Assembly (NCBI GenBank): GCA_030838025.1
Contig: JAUTXM010000323.1
Location: 1-14,986 of the forward strand
Source: Acidimicrobiaceae bacterium
GTDB taxonomy: Bacteria > Actinomycetota > Acidimicrobiia > Acidimicrobiales > Palsa-688
Direction of reading: 5' to 3'
DNA length: 14,986 bases
The notes under the pieces are model-generated. The model did not search any database, was not told the DNA's origin, and saw only the letters and a program-made list of their open reading frames with translations. This document shows positions 1 to 7,030 of this stretch, in pieces. The position numbers were made by a program, and so were the translations under genes. Position 1 is the stretch's first letter; every line of letters starts with the position of its first letter.

Positions 1-1523
1 GCGGCGTCGTCGGCCTCGGCCATCCAGGTGAACGCCACCGTCGCACCTTCGCCGGCTTGCGGCTCGACCCAGATCCGGCCGCCCAGGACCTCGCACAGCC
101 GCCGGCAGATCGCCAGGCCCAAACCAGTGCCGCCGAACTCCCGGGCGATGCCGCTGTCCGCCTGCCGGAACTCGTCGAACAACAGGGCCGCATCCTCGGC
201 CCGTATCCCGATGCCGGTATCCCGGACAGCACACTCGAACTCCCAGCCGCGCTCCGACGAGCCCGCCGCGGCCTCGGGCACCCGAGTCGCCGACACCCGC
301 ACCTCGACAAAGCCCTTCGAGGTGAACTTCACCGCGTTGGCCAAGAGATTGATCAGGACCTGGCGCAGCCGGCCCTGATCGGCGGTCAGGGTCCGGGGCA
401 CGCCGCCGGCGATCACCAGCCGCAACTCCAGACCCTTCTCGGTCGCCCGGGGCGCCACGATCTCGAGCGTGTTCTCGATCCACGCCAGCAGGTCGAAGGT
501 CCGTTGGTCGAGTTCGACCTGGCCCGCCCGCAGCCGGCTGAACTCCAGGACGTCGTTGATCAGCTCCAGCAGGTTGTCCGACGCCAGGCGCATCCGCCGC
601 ACCATGTCGTTCTGTATCGGCGTCAGTTCCTCGTCGGCCATCAGCCCGGCAAGGACGATGACCGAGTTGAGCGGCGTCCGCAGCTCATGGCTCATCGTGG
701 TCAGAAACGTCGCCCGAGCCTGGGCCGCGGCCTCGGCCGCCTCCTTGGCCAGGCGCATCTCCTGGTTGAGTTGCTGCAACCAGATGTTGTGGGTGGCGAG
801 CGCCTCGGCCCTCGTCTGGGCCGTCTCCGCCTTGGCCCGCTCCGCCTGCGCCATCGCCTCCTGGGCCCGCTTGGTGAGGGTGATGTCGAATCCCACACCC
901 TGGAAGTAGGCGGGCCGCTCGGCCTCGTCGCGGATCAACCGGGCCTCGCCGAGGATCCACACCTCCTCGCCGTCGCGGGAGAAGAATCTCACCTCGGCCC
1001 GGAACGGTTCCCCGGTCTGCACCCCCTTGGTGAACGCATCGATCAGGGCCAGGTGATCGTCGGGGTGCAGCTGCGAATACCACAGCAGCGGGTTGGTGAG
1101 CCATTCCTCCTGGGTGAACCCGAGCAGGCTCTCGATCTGGGGGCTGACGTAGACCTCGTTCTCCTCGTTGCCCAAAGCGGCGTAGAAGACGACGGCGGGG
1201 AGCTGTTCGACCAGTGATCGGAACCGGGCCTCGGACTGGCGGATCTGGTGTTCGAGCTGCTCGCGCGGATCGGTGGCGCCGAGTCGGGGCAACCCCGCCG
1301 TCGGCCGGGGCTCGGGCCACAGGATGCGACCCGGGTCGCCCATCTGCACCCGGCCCGGAAACACCGCCTCGGCCAGCCGGGCCAAAACCTCGGCGGCCTC
1401 GGCCTCGGCCCCGGCGCCGTCCGCCCCAGCGCCGTCCGCCCCAGCGCCGCCGCGTGCGGCCATGTCGGCCAGTTGCTGCTCCAACAACGCCAGGTCGTCG
1501 TCCAGCCGATCACCCCCGCTCAC
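1..1523 (-). CDS. PAS-domain sensor histidine kinase (C-terminus cut by window edge)
   Basis: Soluble sensor kinase that would autophosphorylate on His and pass phosphate to a response regulator. 507 residues are visible. Residues 1-90 are a polar, Ala/Gly-rich lead with no membrane span. A PAS/PAC domain covers about 98-216 (SLLGFTQEEW, LHPDDH, RDGEEVWI). A coiled-coil linker covers 217-270. HisKA has the phospho-acceptor H279 in MSHELRTPLNS. The HATPase has N396 (NLLANAVKF), DTGIGI at 435-440 and GGTGLGL at 464-470. The GTG start at 1523-1521 directly follows the hhyL stop (1526-1524). The GGGAGGG encoding the last hhyL codons serves as its Shine-Dalgarno site, so translation is probably coupled. 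A hybrid receiver domain beyond base 1 cannot be excluded. Residues 26-40 come from a 15-bp tandem repeat. The lack of a membrane segment suits sensing of a cytoplasmic partner, by analogy with HoxJ; that role is inferred. Confidence 0.93.
   Translation of the reverse strand, partial: MSGGDRLDDDLALLEQQLADMAARGGAGADGAGADGAGAEAEAAEVLARLAEAVFPGRVQMGDPGRILWPEPRPTAGLPRLGATDPREQLEHQIRQSEARFRSLVEQLPAVVFYAALGNEENEVYVSPQIESLLGFTQEEWLTNPLLWYSQLHPDDHLALIDAFTKGVQTGEPFRAEVRFFSRDGEEVWILGEARLIRDEAERPAYFQGVGFDITLTKRAQEAMAQAERAKAETAQTRAEALATHNIWLQQLNQEMRLAKEAAEAAAQARATFLTTMSHELRTPLNSVIVLAGLMADEELTPIQNDMVRRMRLASDNLLELINDVLEFSRLRAGQVELDQRTFDLLAWIENTLEIVAPRATEKGLELRLVIAGGVPRTLTADQGRLRQVLINLLANAVKFTSKGFVEVRVSATRVPEAAAGSSERGWEFECAVRDTGIGIRAEDAALLFDEFRQADSGIAREFGGTGLGLAICRRLCEVLGGRIWVEPQAGEGATVAFTWMAEADDA
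1414..1450 (-). repeat. 15-bp in-frame tandem repeat, about 2.5 copies
   Basis: The plus-strand unit GCGCCGTCCGCCCCA occurs exactly at 1414-1428 and 1429-1443, with a partial third copy after it. It lies inside the histidine kinase and encodes repeated GAGAD-type pentapeptides in the linker before the PAS domain. Confidence 0.9.
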
Positions 1524-3263
1524 TTACCCTCCCAGGAGCGGCAGGTGGTCGACCTGGCGGTGCCGGCCCCCGCCGGTATAGAGGTGCACGCCGCACGGCA
1601 GGCACGGGTCGAAACTCCGCACGACGCGCATCACGTCGATCCCCTTGAAGTCGTCCTCCCCGTTCTCCTCGAAGATGGGCGTCCCCTCGACCGCGTCCTC
1701 GCACGGTCCCGGCGTGCCGAAGGAATCGCGGGGGCTGGTATTCCAGCAGGTCGGCGGGTAGGGGTGGTAGTTCGCTATTTTCCCGTCACGAATGACCATA
1801 TGGTGGGAAAGTCCTCCCCGTACCGCCTCATGGAATCCGCAGGCAATGGCCTCCTCCGGCACGGTGAAGGGCGTCCAGGTGTCCAAACGCCCGGCATTCA
1901 CTTCGGCCATCGCTTTGTCGAGAAAGTGAAACGCCATCGCGGCGCTGTACGCCTGGAAATACGTTCGGGCCCGGTTGCGCTCCAGTGCATTCGACCACTG
2001 CGGGATCGTCCATTCGAATTCGGTGTCGGGCATGTGCGCCGTCCGGGGGAGTGATATCCGCACCGACGAGCCCGTGGCCTGCACATGCGGTGTCGACACG
2101 GTCCCCGCCAGGGCGGTGACCCAGAGCCGGGCGAGCGCGCCCCCACCGGTGTCCAGCGCCAAATGCTCCCCCTCGTGCAGCCACCGCGGCGACATGACCC
2201 AGGTGTACCGCCCGTCGAAATCCCGCTTCTGGGGCCGGGGCAATGTGGTCTGGTTCCAGGGATGGCGCTGGTCGATCGGGTTTCCCAGGGGGTCATGGGT
2301 GACGAAGGTCTCCTGGTCTTCCCAGTCCTCGTAGAACGAGCTGCCGAGCAGGATCCGCAGGCCCAGATTGATGTCGACCAGGTCAGAGGTGATCAGTTGT
2401 CCGTCAAGCACGATGCCCGGCGACACGAACATCTTCCTTCCCCAGCCCGACATACCGGAATAGGTGAAATCGCACGACTCGGGATCCTGGAACGAGCCCC
2501 ACGAGAAGAGCGATACCCGTCGTCGGCCCACCTCCTCGTAGCCCGGCAGCGCCTGGTAGAAGAAATCGAACAGGTCGTCATGCAGCGGCACCATCCGCTT
2601 CAGAAACTCGGTGTAGCGCACCAACCGCACGAGATAGTCGTTGAACAGCTGCACGCTCGGCACGGTCCCCACTCCACCGGGGTAGAGCGTCGAGGGGTGC
2701 ACGTGGCGACCCTCCATGAGGCAGAACATTTCGCGCGTCAGGCGGCTCATATGCAGCGCCTCTTGGTACAGCGAGCCTTCGAAGGGGTTGAAGGCCGCCA
2801 TGATGTCGCCGATGGTGCGCAGGCCGTGGATGCCGGCGTGAGGCGCCTCGGTGGCCCGGGCCCGCGCCAGCACCGAGGGGTTGGTCTCGGCCAGCATGCG
2901 CTCGGAGAAATCCACGCCGACCAGGTTCTCCTGGTACAAGTTGTGGTCGAACATGTACTCGGCCGCCTCGGCCAGGTTGATGATCCACTCCGCCAGGTGC
3001 GGCGGCCTGATCCCGTACGCCATGTTCTGCGTGTACACCGAGCAGGTGGCGTGGTTGTCGCCGCAGATCCCGCAGATGCGACTGGTGATGACGTGCGCGT
3101 CTCGCGGGTCCTTGCCCTGCATGAACACGCTGTAGCCCCGGAAGATCGACGAGGTGCTGTGGCATTGCAGCACCCGGCGCGCCCCCAGGTCGATGCGGGC
3201 ATGGATCCCGAGCGACCCGACCACGCGGGTGATCGGGTCCCACGACTTCTCGACGATCGTCAT
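1524..3263 (-). CDS. hhyL: Group 1h [NiFe] hydrogenase large subunit
   Basis: Catalytic subunit holding the Ni-Fe(CN)2CO site that oxidises H2. The predicted protein is 579 residues. The L1 motif is RICGICGDNH at about 62-71 (C64, C67, H71). The L2 motif is DPCLPCGVH near the C-terminus (C554, C557, H560). About 19 residues after that His are expected to be removed by a maturation endopeptidase. Long stretches such as AEYMFDHNLYQENLVGVDF, EGRHVHPSTLYPGGVGT and VRGGLSHHMVIRDGKIANY match my memory of actinobacterial HhyL proteins, the high-affinity atmospheric H2 oxidisers. The ATG at 3263-3261 overlaps the hhyS stop as ATGA, so I prefer it to the in-frame extension further upstream. The histidine kinase follows without a gap. 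Hyp maturation genes are not in the window and must lie elsewhere. Confidence 0.97.
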   Translation of the reverse strand: MTIVEKSWDPITRVVGSLGIHARIDLGARRVLQCHSTSSIFRGYSVFMQGKDPRDAHVITSRICGICGDNHATCSVYTQNMAYGIRPPHLAEWIINLAEAAEYMFDHNLYQENLVGVDFSERMLAETNPSVLARARATEAPHAGIHGLRTIGDIMAAFNPFEGSLYQEALHMSRLTREMFCLMEGRHVHPSTLYPGGVGTVPSVQLFNDYLVRLVRYTEFLKRMVPLHDDLFDFFYQALPGYEEVGRRRVSLFSWGSFQDPESCDFTYSGMSGWGRKMFVSPGIVLDGQLITSDLVDINLGLRILLGSSFYEDWEDQETFVTHDPLGNPIDQRHPWNQTTLPRPQKRDFDGRYTWVMSPRWLHEGEHLALDTGGGALARLWVTALAGTVSTPHVQATGSSVRISLPRTAHMPDTEFEWTIPQWSNALERNRARTYFQAYSAAMAFHFLDKAMAEVNAGRLDTWTPFTVPEEAIACGFHEAVRGGLSHHMVIRDGKIANYHPYPPTCWNTSPRDSFGTPGPCEDAVEGTPIFEENGEDDFKGIDVMRVVRSFDPCLPCGVHLYTGGGRHRQVDHLPLLGG

Positions 3264-4294
3264 TCGCCGCCCGAATCCACGACGGGCTCCGCGACCACGA
3301 CATCGGTCCGCCGGCGCCACTCCGGCTCGACGTTCAGCGAGCCCCGGGTCACCTTGCGCAGGGCGCGCACTGTGCGCCCGTAGAGCAGGACCGCCGAGGA
3401 CGACATCTTGGCTCCGGGCGGTTCGTCCAGGAACGGCATGAACTTGTCGGGGAAGCCGGGCATGGTGCAGCCGATGCACGCCCCGCCCACATTGGCGCAG
3501 CCACCGACGCCGTTGATCCAGCCCCGCTTGCCGACATTGCAGTCCGCCACCGGTCCCCAGCACCCCAGCTTCACGATGCAGCGCGGCGATCCGTACTCGC
3601 TGGCAAAGTCGCCCTGCTCGTAGTACCCGGCCCGGTCACACCCCTCGTGCACCGTCTGGAAGAACAGCCATTTCGGCCGCAGCACCTCGTCGAGTGGGAT
3701 GGGCGGGGCGGCGCCCACCATCTGGCGCAGCAGGTACAGGAGCGTCTCGGTGCAGTTGTCCGGCTGCACCGGGCATCCGGGGACGTTGACGATGGGCAGG
3801 CCGCTCTTTGCACGCCAGCCCCAGCCGAGGTAGTCCGCCAGCCCCATGGCGCCGGTGGGGTTGCCGGCCATGGCGTGGATCCCGCCGTAGGTGGCGCAGG
3901 TGCCCACCGCCATCACGGCCCACGCCTTGGGTGCCAGGCGGTCGATCCACGTCGTCGTGGGGATGGGCTGGCCCGTGTCGGGGTCGGTGCCGAGGCCGGC
4001 CCAGCAGCCCTCGGCGTGATTGGCCTCGTTGGGCACCGAGCCCTCGATGACCAAGATGAAGGGGGGAAAGTCCTCGCCCTGCGCCGCCTCGAAGGTCTCC
4101 AGGAACTCGGCCCCCACCTCGTAGGCCAGGACAGGGTGGTGGAAACGGACCTTGGGAACGCCGGGGAACGCCCCGAATACCAGGTCTTCCAGGCTGGGTT
4201 GGGTGGCCGCGGTCATGGCGATGGAGTCACCATCGCAACTCAGGCCGGCCGTCAACCACAGCACCGGAACGTCTCCGGCAGCTGCACCGCTCAC
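3260..4294 (-). CDS. hhyS: Group 1h [NiFe] hydrogenase small subunit
   Basis: Electron-transfer subunit that carries three Fe-S clusters from the active site outward. The predicted protein is 344 residues. It has no twin-arginine signal, so the enzyme should sit on the cytoplasmic side. The proximal cluster motif is AGLSCDGDS: C20 is followed by D23 where most NiFe enzymes have the second Cys of CxxC. The other proximal ligands are C133 (GTCATYGG) and C174 (PGCPVQPDN). The distal set is probably H216/C219 (VHEGCDRAGYYEQG), C239 and C245 (RCIVKLGCWGP). The medial cluster uses Cys from C252, C266, C273 and C276 (GGCANVGGACIGC). Three Cys plus one Asp is the signature of the O2-tolerant group 1h enzymes. 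The start is GTG at 4294-4292, behind an AAGGAGG site 6 nt upstream that lies in a small hairpin. The gene ends in a 4-bp overlap with hhyL. Confidence 0.97.
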   Translation of the reverse strand: MSGAAAGDVPVLWLTAGLSCDGDSIAMTAATQPSLEDLVFGAFPGVPKVRFHHPVLAYEVGAEFLETFEAAQGEDFPPFILVIEGSVPNEANHAEGCWAGLGTDPDTGQPIPTTTWIDRLAPKAWAVMAVGTCATYGGIHAMAGNPTGAMGLADYLGWGWRAKSGLPIVNVPGCPVQPDNCTETLLYLLRQMVGAAPPIPLDEVLRPKWLFFQTVHEGCDRAGYYEQGDFASEYGSPRCIVKLGCWGPVADCNVGKRGWINGVGGCANVGGACIGCTMPGFPDKFMPFLDEPPGAKMSSSAVLLYGRTVRALRKVTRGSLNVEPEWRRRTDVVVAEPVVDSGGE

Positions 4295-4301
4295 CGCCCG
4301 C

Positions 4302-4319
4302 CTCCTTCTCTCTAAGGAG
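4302..4319 (-). promoter_or_regulatory. Hairpin that buries the hhyS Shine-Dalgarno site
   Basis: Read on the minus strand, CTCCTT, a 6-nt loop AGAGAG, and AAGGAG form a perfect 6-bp inverted repeat. Its 3' arm is the hhyS ribosome binding site (AAGGAGG, 6 nt before the GTG start). In RNA the hairpin would cover the site. It lies in the 49-nt gap between the response regulator gene and hhyS. The pairing is visible in the sequence; a regulatory role is inferred. Confidence 0.5.
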
Positions 4320-4343
4320 CGCCCATCCTAGGAGGGGTTGCGC

Positions 4344-4751
4344 TTAGCCGAAATTGTCGTCCCAGCGCTCGTCGCTCTCGACGTCCTGCATGGTCTTGAT
4401 GAAGTACCGGAGGTGCTCGATCACGAACGGCTTGGTGATGTAGTAGTTGGCACCCGACTTCCACCCGGCCACGATGTCGGGGTCGGTGTCGCGACCAGTC
4501 AGCAACACGATGGGCAGGCTGGCGGTCTCGGGCTTCTCCCGCAGGCGGCGGGTCACCTCCAGGCCGTCGATGCCCGGCATGACCACGTCGAGAACCAGCA
4601 GTCCGGGCGGGTTGGTGCTGGCCAGGCGGAACGCTTCGTCGCCGTCGCTGGCCAGCGTGACCCGATGGCCCTCACCCTCGAGCTTCAGCTGGAGGAGCGC
4701 CCGAAGTACGGGGTCGTCGTCGGCAACCACGATCTCAAGCGACTTGGTCAT
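4344..4751 (-). CDS. Single-domain response regulator (CheY/DivK-like receiver)
   Basis: Phospho-receiver protein of 135 residues with no DNA-binding or enzymatic output domain. Hallmarks of the receiver fold are visible: the acidic pair D12/D13 (VVADDDP), phospho-acceptor D55 (LLVLDVVMPGIDG), the switch residue T85 (LLTGRD) and invariant K107 (YITKPF). The C-terminus ends in a short acidic tail (DVESDERWDDNFG). I chose the ATG at 4751-4749 because AAAGGA lies 7 nt upstream and the protein then begins directly at the first strand of the domain; the in-frame extension upstream has no receiver homology. It is the first gene of the minus-strand run into hhyS, hhyL and the histidine kinase, so the kinase at the other end is its probable partner. 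Output must go through protein contact or a further phosphorelay; the target is unknown. Confidence 0.95.
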   Translation of the reverse strand: MTKSLEIVVADDDPVLRALLQLKLEGEGHRVTLASDGDEAFRLASTNPPGLLVLDVVMPGIDGLEVTRRLREKPETASLPIVLLTGRDTDPDIVAGWKSGANYYITKPFVIEHLRYFIKTMQDVESDERWDDNFG

Positions 4752-4952
4752 CCGTAAATCCTTTCGGCCAGTGCGCATCACCGCTGCTATCGGCGTGTCG
4801 AGGCGACAACTTGAGGTGTGCGGCTCCCCGCGCCCTTCGTGTAACGGCAGCAAGGAACGAATTCGACGCGTCCGTCCGGCATCTTTTGTGTTGTTCTTGC
4901 CCTATTCACGAAGATTGATACAGGGGGTCAGTTCCCGGTCGATCACCAGGCA
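4752..4952. other. Divergent intergenic region between response regulator and pilin genes
   Basis: These 201 bases separate the hydrogenase operon (leftward) from the pilin operon (rightward) and must hold promoters for at least one of them. The stretch around 4880-4925 is visibly more AT-rich than its surroundings. I could not identify a convincing -35/-10 pair on either strand. No gene is seen. Confidence 0.5.
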
Positions 4953-6350
4953 GTGAGAGTTCCGCCGCCTGTCGCAACCAAAGCGTCGGGCTTCACGTTG
5001 CTCGAGCTGTTGATCGCGATGAGTCTGATCATCATCGCAGTTGTCCCGCTCACGAATGTCATCTGGAGCGGGCTGCGAACGGCGGCTACCAGCAGCCACC
5101 GCACCGACGCCTTCGCCATCGCGGCCCGGGAGACGGAGGGCCTGCACGCGGATCCGTATGCGCTCGTCGGATTCTACGGGGACCAAGCGGCGGCCCCGTG
5201 GAAGAGCAACCCGACGGTGGTCATCGGGTCGTGCTCGGTGTCGTGTCTGCAGCCTTTCGCTCCGCTGATCCTTCCTGTGGCCACCGCCGTGATCGCCGGT
5301 GTCACCTACTCGATCGCTCGATACCTCTATTGGGCAGATGCCCAGGGCCTGAACAACGCGTCGACGTCCACTACCTTCGCCCAGGCCTACAAGGCGACGA
5401 CGATCATCGTGGGGTGGATCGATGTCTCCGGGCATCACACGCTCGAGCAGGATTCGATCGTGTACCCGGGCGGCCTGGGCCTGTATGCCGGCCCAGGAGG
5501 GTCGTCGGCTCCGACGACCTCGACCACCGTGCCGCCCCTGCCACCTGGGGCACCGGCACTCGCGCTCGCGGACCTCCAACCAGCATCCCCGCAGGACCAG
5601 CAGGAAATCGACCTGAAGATCATTCCACCGTTGACTGGTGGCGCGGTCGATGGCTACTACGTCCAATGGTCCACGGACTTGATCTTTCCCGCTCCGGCGC
5701 AGAGCCCGCAGCTGCCGCCGACGAGTACGTCCTACGCGATCCAGGGTCTGGCGGCCGCCACGACGTACTTCGTACGGGTCTTCGCGGGCAACGCCACGGG
5801 CCAGTCGCCGTACTCCCTCGTGCTGCCGGCCATCACGGCCCCGGTCGTGGTGGTGACCACCACCGTGCTGCCGAGCACAACCGTGCTGCCGAGCACAACC
5901 GTGCCGTTCGTGACGACTATTCCGACAACGACTATTCCGACGACGACGATTCCGCCGACCACGACCACGACTGTGGCATGCACCCTCGGCGCCTTCACGA
6001 TCACGACTTCGACCACCGGGAAGACCTATCTGAACAAAAACGGAACAATGTCCGAGAATGTGATCCTCAATCTCACGGTCAACGGTGCGTGCCCATGGTT
6101 GGCGACGGTCGTCTCGGTTCTGCACGGGACGCTCACGTCGGACCCCGCGAGCCCCTACCTCCTGGTCGGGCTTCCCACCGGCGGTCAATGGTCCGCGACC
6201 GTGTCGTCGTCGGGTCAAGCCGGCTGGTCGGTCGGGACCCATGACATGACGATCATTCTCCAGGGAAGGGCGACGGCGGTAACCCACGGGTTGCTTACCT
6301 GCGCGTGGAAAGCGCCGGGCCAGCGCAGCTCCTCGTCCACCACCTGCTGA
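4953..6350 (+). CDS. Prepilin with fibronectin-III domain and Thr/Pro-rich stalk (PilV-like)
   Basis: Secreted type IV pilin-like protein of 465 residues. The class III leader ends at G13, with processing expected before F14 (SGFTLLELLIAMS); Glu at +5 is present, followed by a hydrophobic helix to about residue 36. A pilin-like region runs to about 180. A fibronectin type III-like domain covers about 195-297 (DGYYVQWS, SYAIQGLAAATTYFVRVFAGN). A Thr/Pro-rich linker follows at about 300-341, made of short tandem repeats. Last comes a beta-rich, four-Cys C-terminal domain (ACTLGAFTI to LLTCAW). The GTG start at 4953 has only a weak AGG upstream. The large extra domains suggest a minor or tip pilin with an adhesive or spacer role; this is inferred. 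The stop overlaps the next gene's start as TGATG. Confidence 0.85.
   Translation: MRVPPPVATKASGFTLLELLIAMSLIIIAVVPLTNVIWSGLRTAATSSHRTDAFAIAARETEGLHADPYALVGFYGDQAAAPWKSNPTVVIGSCSVSCLQPFAPLILPVATAVIAGVTYSIARYLYWADAQGLNNASTSTTFAQAYKATTIIVGWIDVSGHHTLEQDSIVYPGGLGLYAGPGGSSAPTTSTTVPPLPPGAPALALADLQPASPQDQQEIDLKIIPPLTGGAVDGYYVQWSTDLIFPAPAQSPQLPPTSTSYAIQGLAAATTYFVRVFAGNATGQSPYSLVLPAITAPVVVVTTTVLPSTTVLPSTTVPFVTTIPTTTIPTTTIPPTTTTTVACTLGAFTITTSTTGKTYLNKNGTMSENVILNLTVNGACPWLATVVSVLHGTLTSDPASPYLLVGLPTGGQWSATVSSSGQAGWSVGTHDMTIILQGRATAVTHGLLTCAWKAPGQRSSSSTTC
5862..5957 (+). repeat. In-frame tandem repeats coding the Thr/Pro stalk
   Basis: The 18-bp unit ACCGTGCTGCCGAGCACA is present twice without change (5862-5879, 5880-5897). 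After a short break come three 15-bp units of the form ACGACTATTCCGACR (5913-5927, 5928-5942, 5943-5957, the last diverged). They encode TVLPST-type and TTIPT-type repeats. All units are multiples of three, so copy changes would alter stalk length without breaking the frame. Confidence 0.93.
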
Positions 6351-7030
6351 TGGCTCGATCCAGCCTCCCGGCCCGCCTTCCTCAGCCCAGGACTGCCACG
6401 GAGCCCCACGGCCCGGGCGGGTTCACCCTCGTCGAGGTGTCGATCGTCGTGACGACGATGCTGGTCATCGTCGGCTCATTCCTCGCAGCGCTCAACAGCG
6501 TTACCAATACTGGTGTGCGGATCCAGGCACTGGTGAACAACCAGGAAACGGTCCGATTCGGGCTGGATCGCCTGCAACGGGACCTACGAGCGGCCAACCC
6601 GGTGGACGCGCCTTCGACGACGGGAGCTTACAGCAACGCAATGCAGATAGAACTGGGACCAAATCCCGGGATACGCATCGTCGTCCGCTGGTTCTATGAC
6701 ATGACACCTACCTCGTCGACCTACGAAGCGCTCTTGCGCCAGGTGATGTCCGGAAATGGCGCCAGTGCCTCGGTGACCAGCCAGGTAGCCGTCATCACGA
6801 GGGTCAGGAATCTCGAAACGAATACCCCGCTCTTCACGTATTACGACTCAGGCGGCAACAACCTCGTGTCCAACAACCCGACCACTCCGGCCAACGTCGC
6901 CAACTGCGCCATCCGGGTGCACGTCCAGGTCAACTCCGATGCCCAGCCCGGTCCGCAGCCATTCGGCGAGAACATCGATGTCGAACTCCGCAACCGCCTG
7001 CCCGGAGGGATCATCGGATGCGCCAGCTGA
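6350..7030 (+). CDS. Prepilin-type pseudopilin, PulJ/PilW-like
   Basis: Minor pilin-like protein of 226 residues. After a long, basic and Pro-rich leader of 24 residues it has the prepilin peptidase site GPGG/FTLVEVSIVV, with Glu at +5 and a hydrophobic helix to about residue 48. The following ETVRFGLDRLQRDLRAANP resembles the segment after the helix in PulJ/PilW-type proteins. The rest is a beta-rich globular domain with two Cys near the C-terminus. I chose the ATG at 6350, which overlaps the upstream stop (TGATG) and suggests translational coupling. An in-frame start at 6305 would add 15 residues with no visible support. Its place as the middle gene of three pilin genes fits a minor-pilin complex that primes a type IV pilus or secretion fibre. 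Confidence 0.87.
   Translation: MARSSLPARLPQPRTATEPHGPGGFTLVEVSIVVTTMLVIVGSFLAALNSVTNTGVRIQALVNNQETVRFGLDRLQRDLRAANPVDAPSTTGAYSNAMQIELGPNPGIRIVVRWFYDMTPTSSTYEALLRQVMSGNGASASVTSQVAVITRVRNLETNTPLFTYYDSGGNNLVSNNPTTPANVANCAIRVHVQVNSDAQPGPQPFGENIDVELRNRLPGGIIGCAS

Noticed and set aside
57..1217. Long plus-strand open frame of 386 codons opposite the histidine kinase
   Set aside because: It is the antisense shadow of a well-supported kinase gene in high-GC DNA; the translation is low-complexity and resembles no family.
2085..3383. Plus-strand open frame of 432 codons opposite hhyL
   Set aside because: It is antisense to a clear hydrogenase large subunit and has shadow-like Arg/Gly/His-rich composition.
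4902..6287. Minus-strand open frame of 461 codons opposite the FN3 pilin
   Set aside because: The Arg/Gly/Asp-rich translation has no domain signs, while the plus strand encodes a recognisable prepilin.
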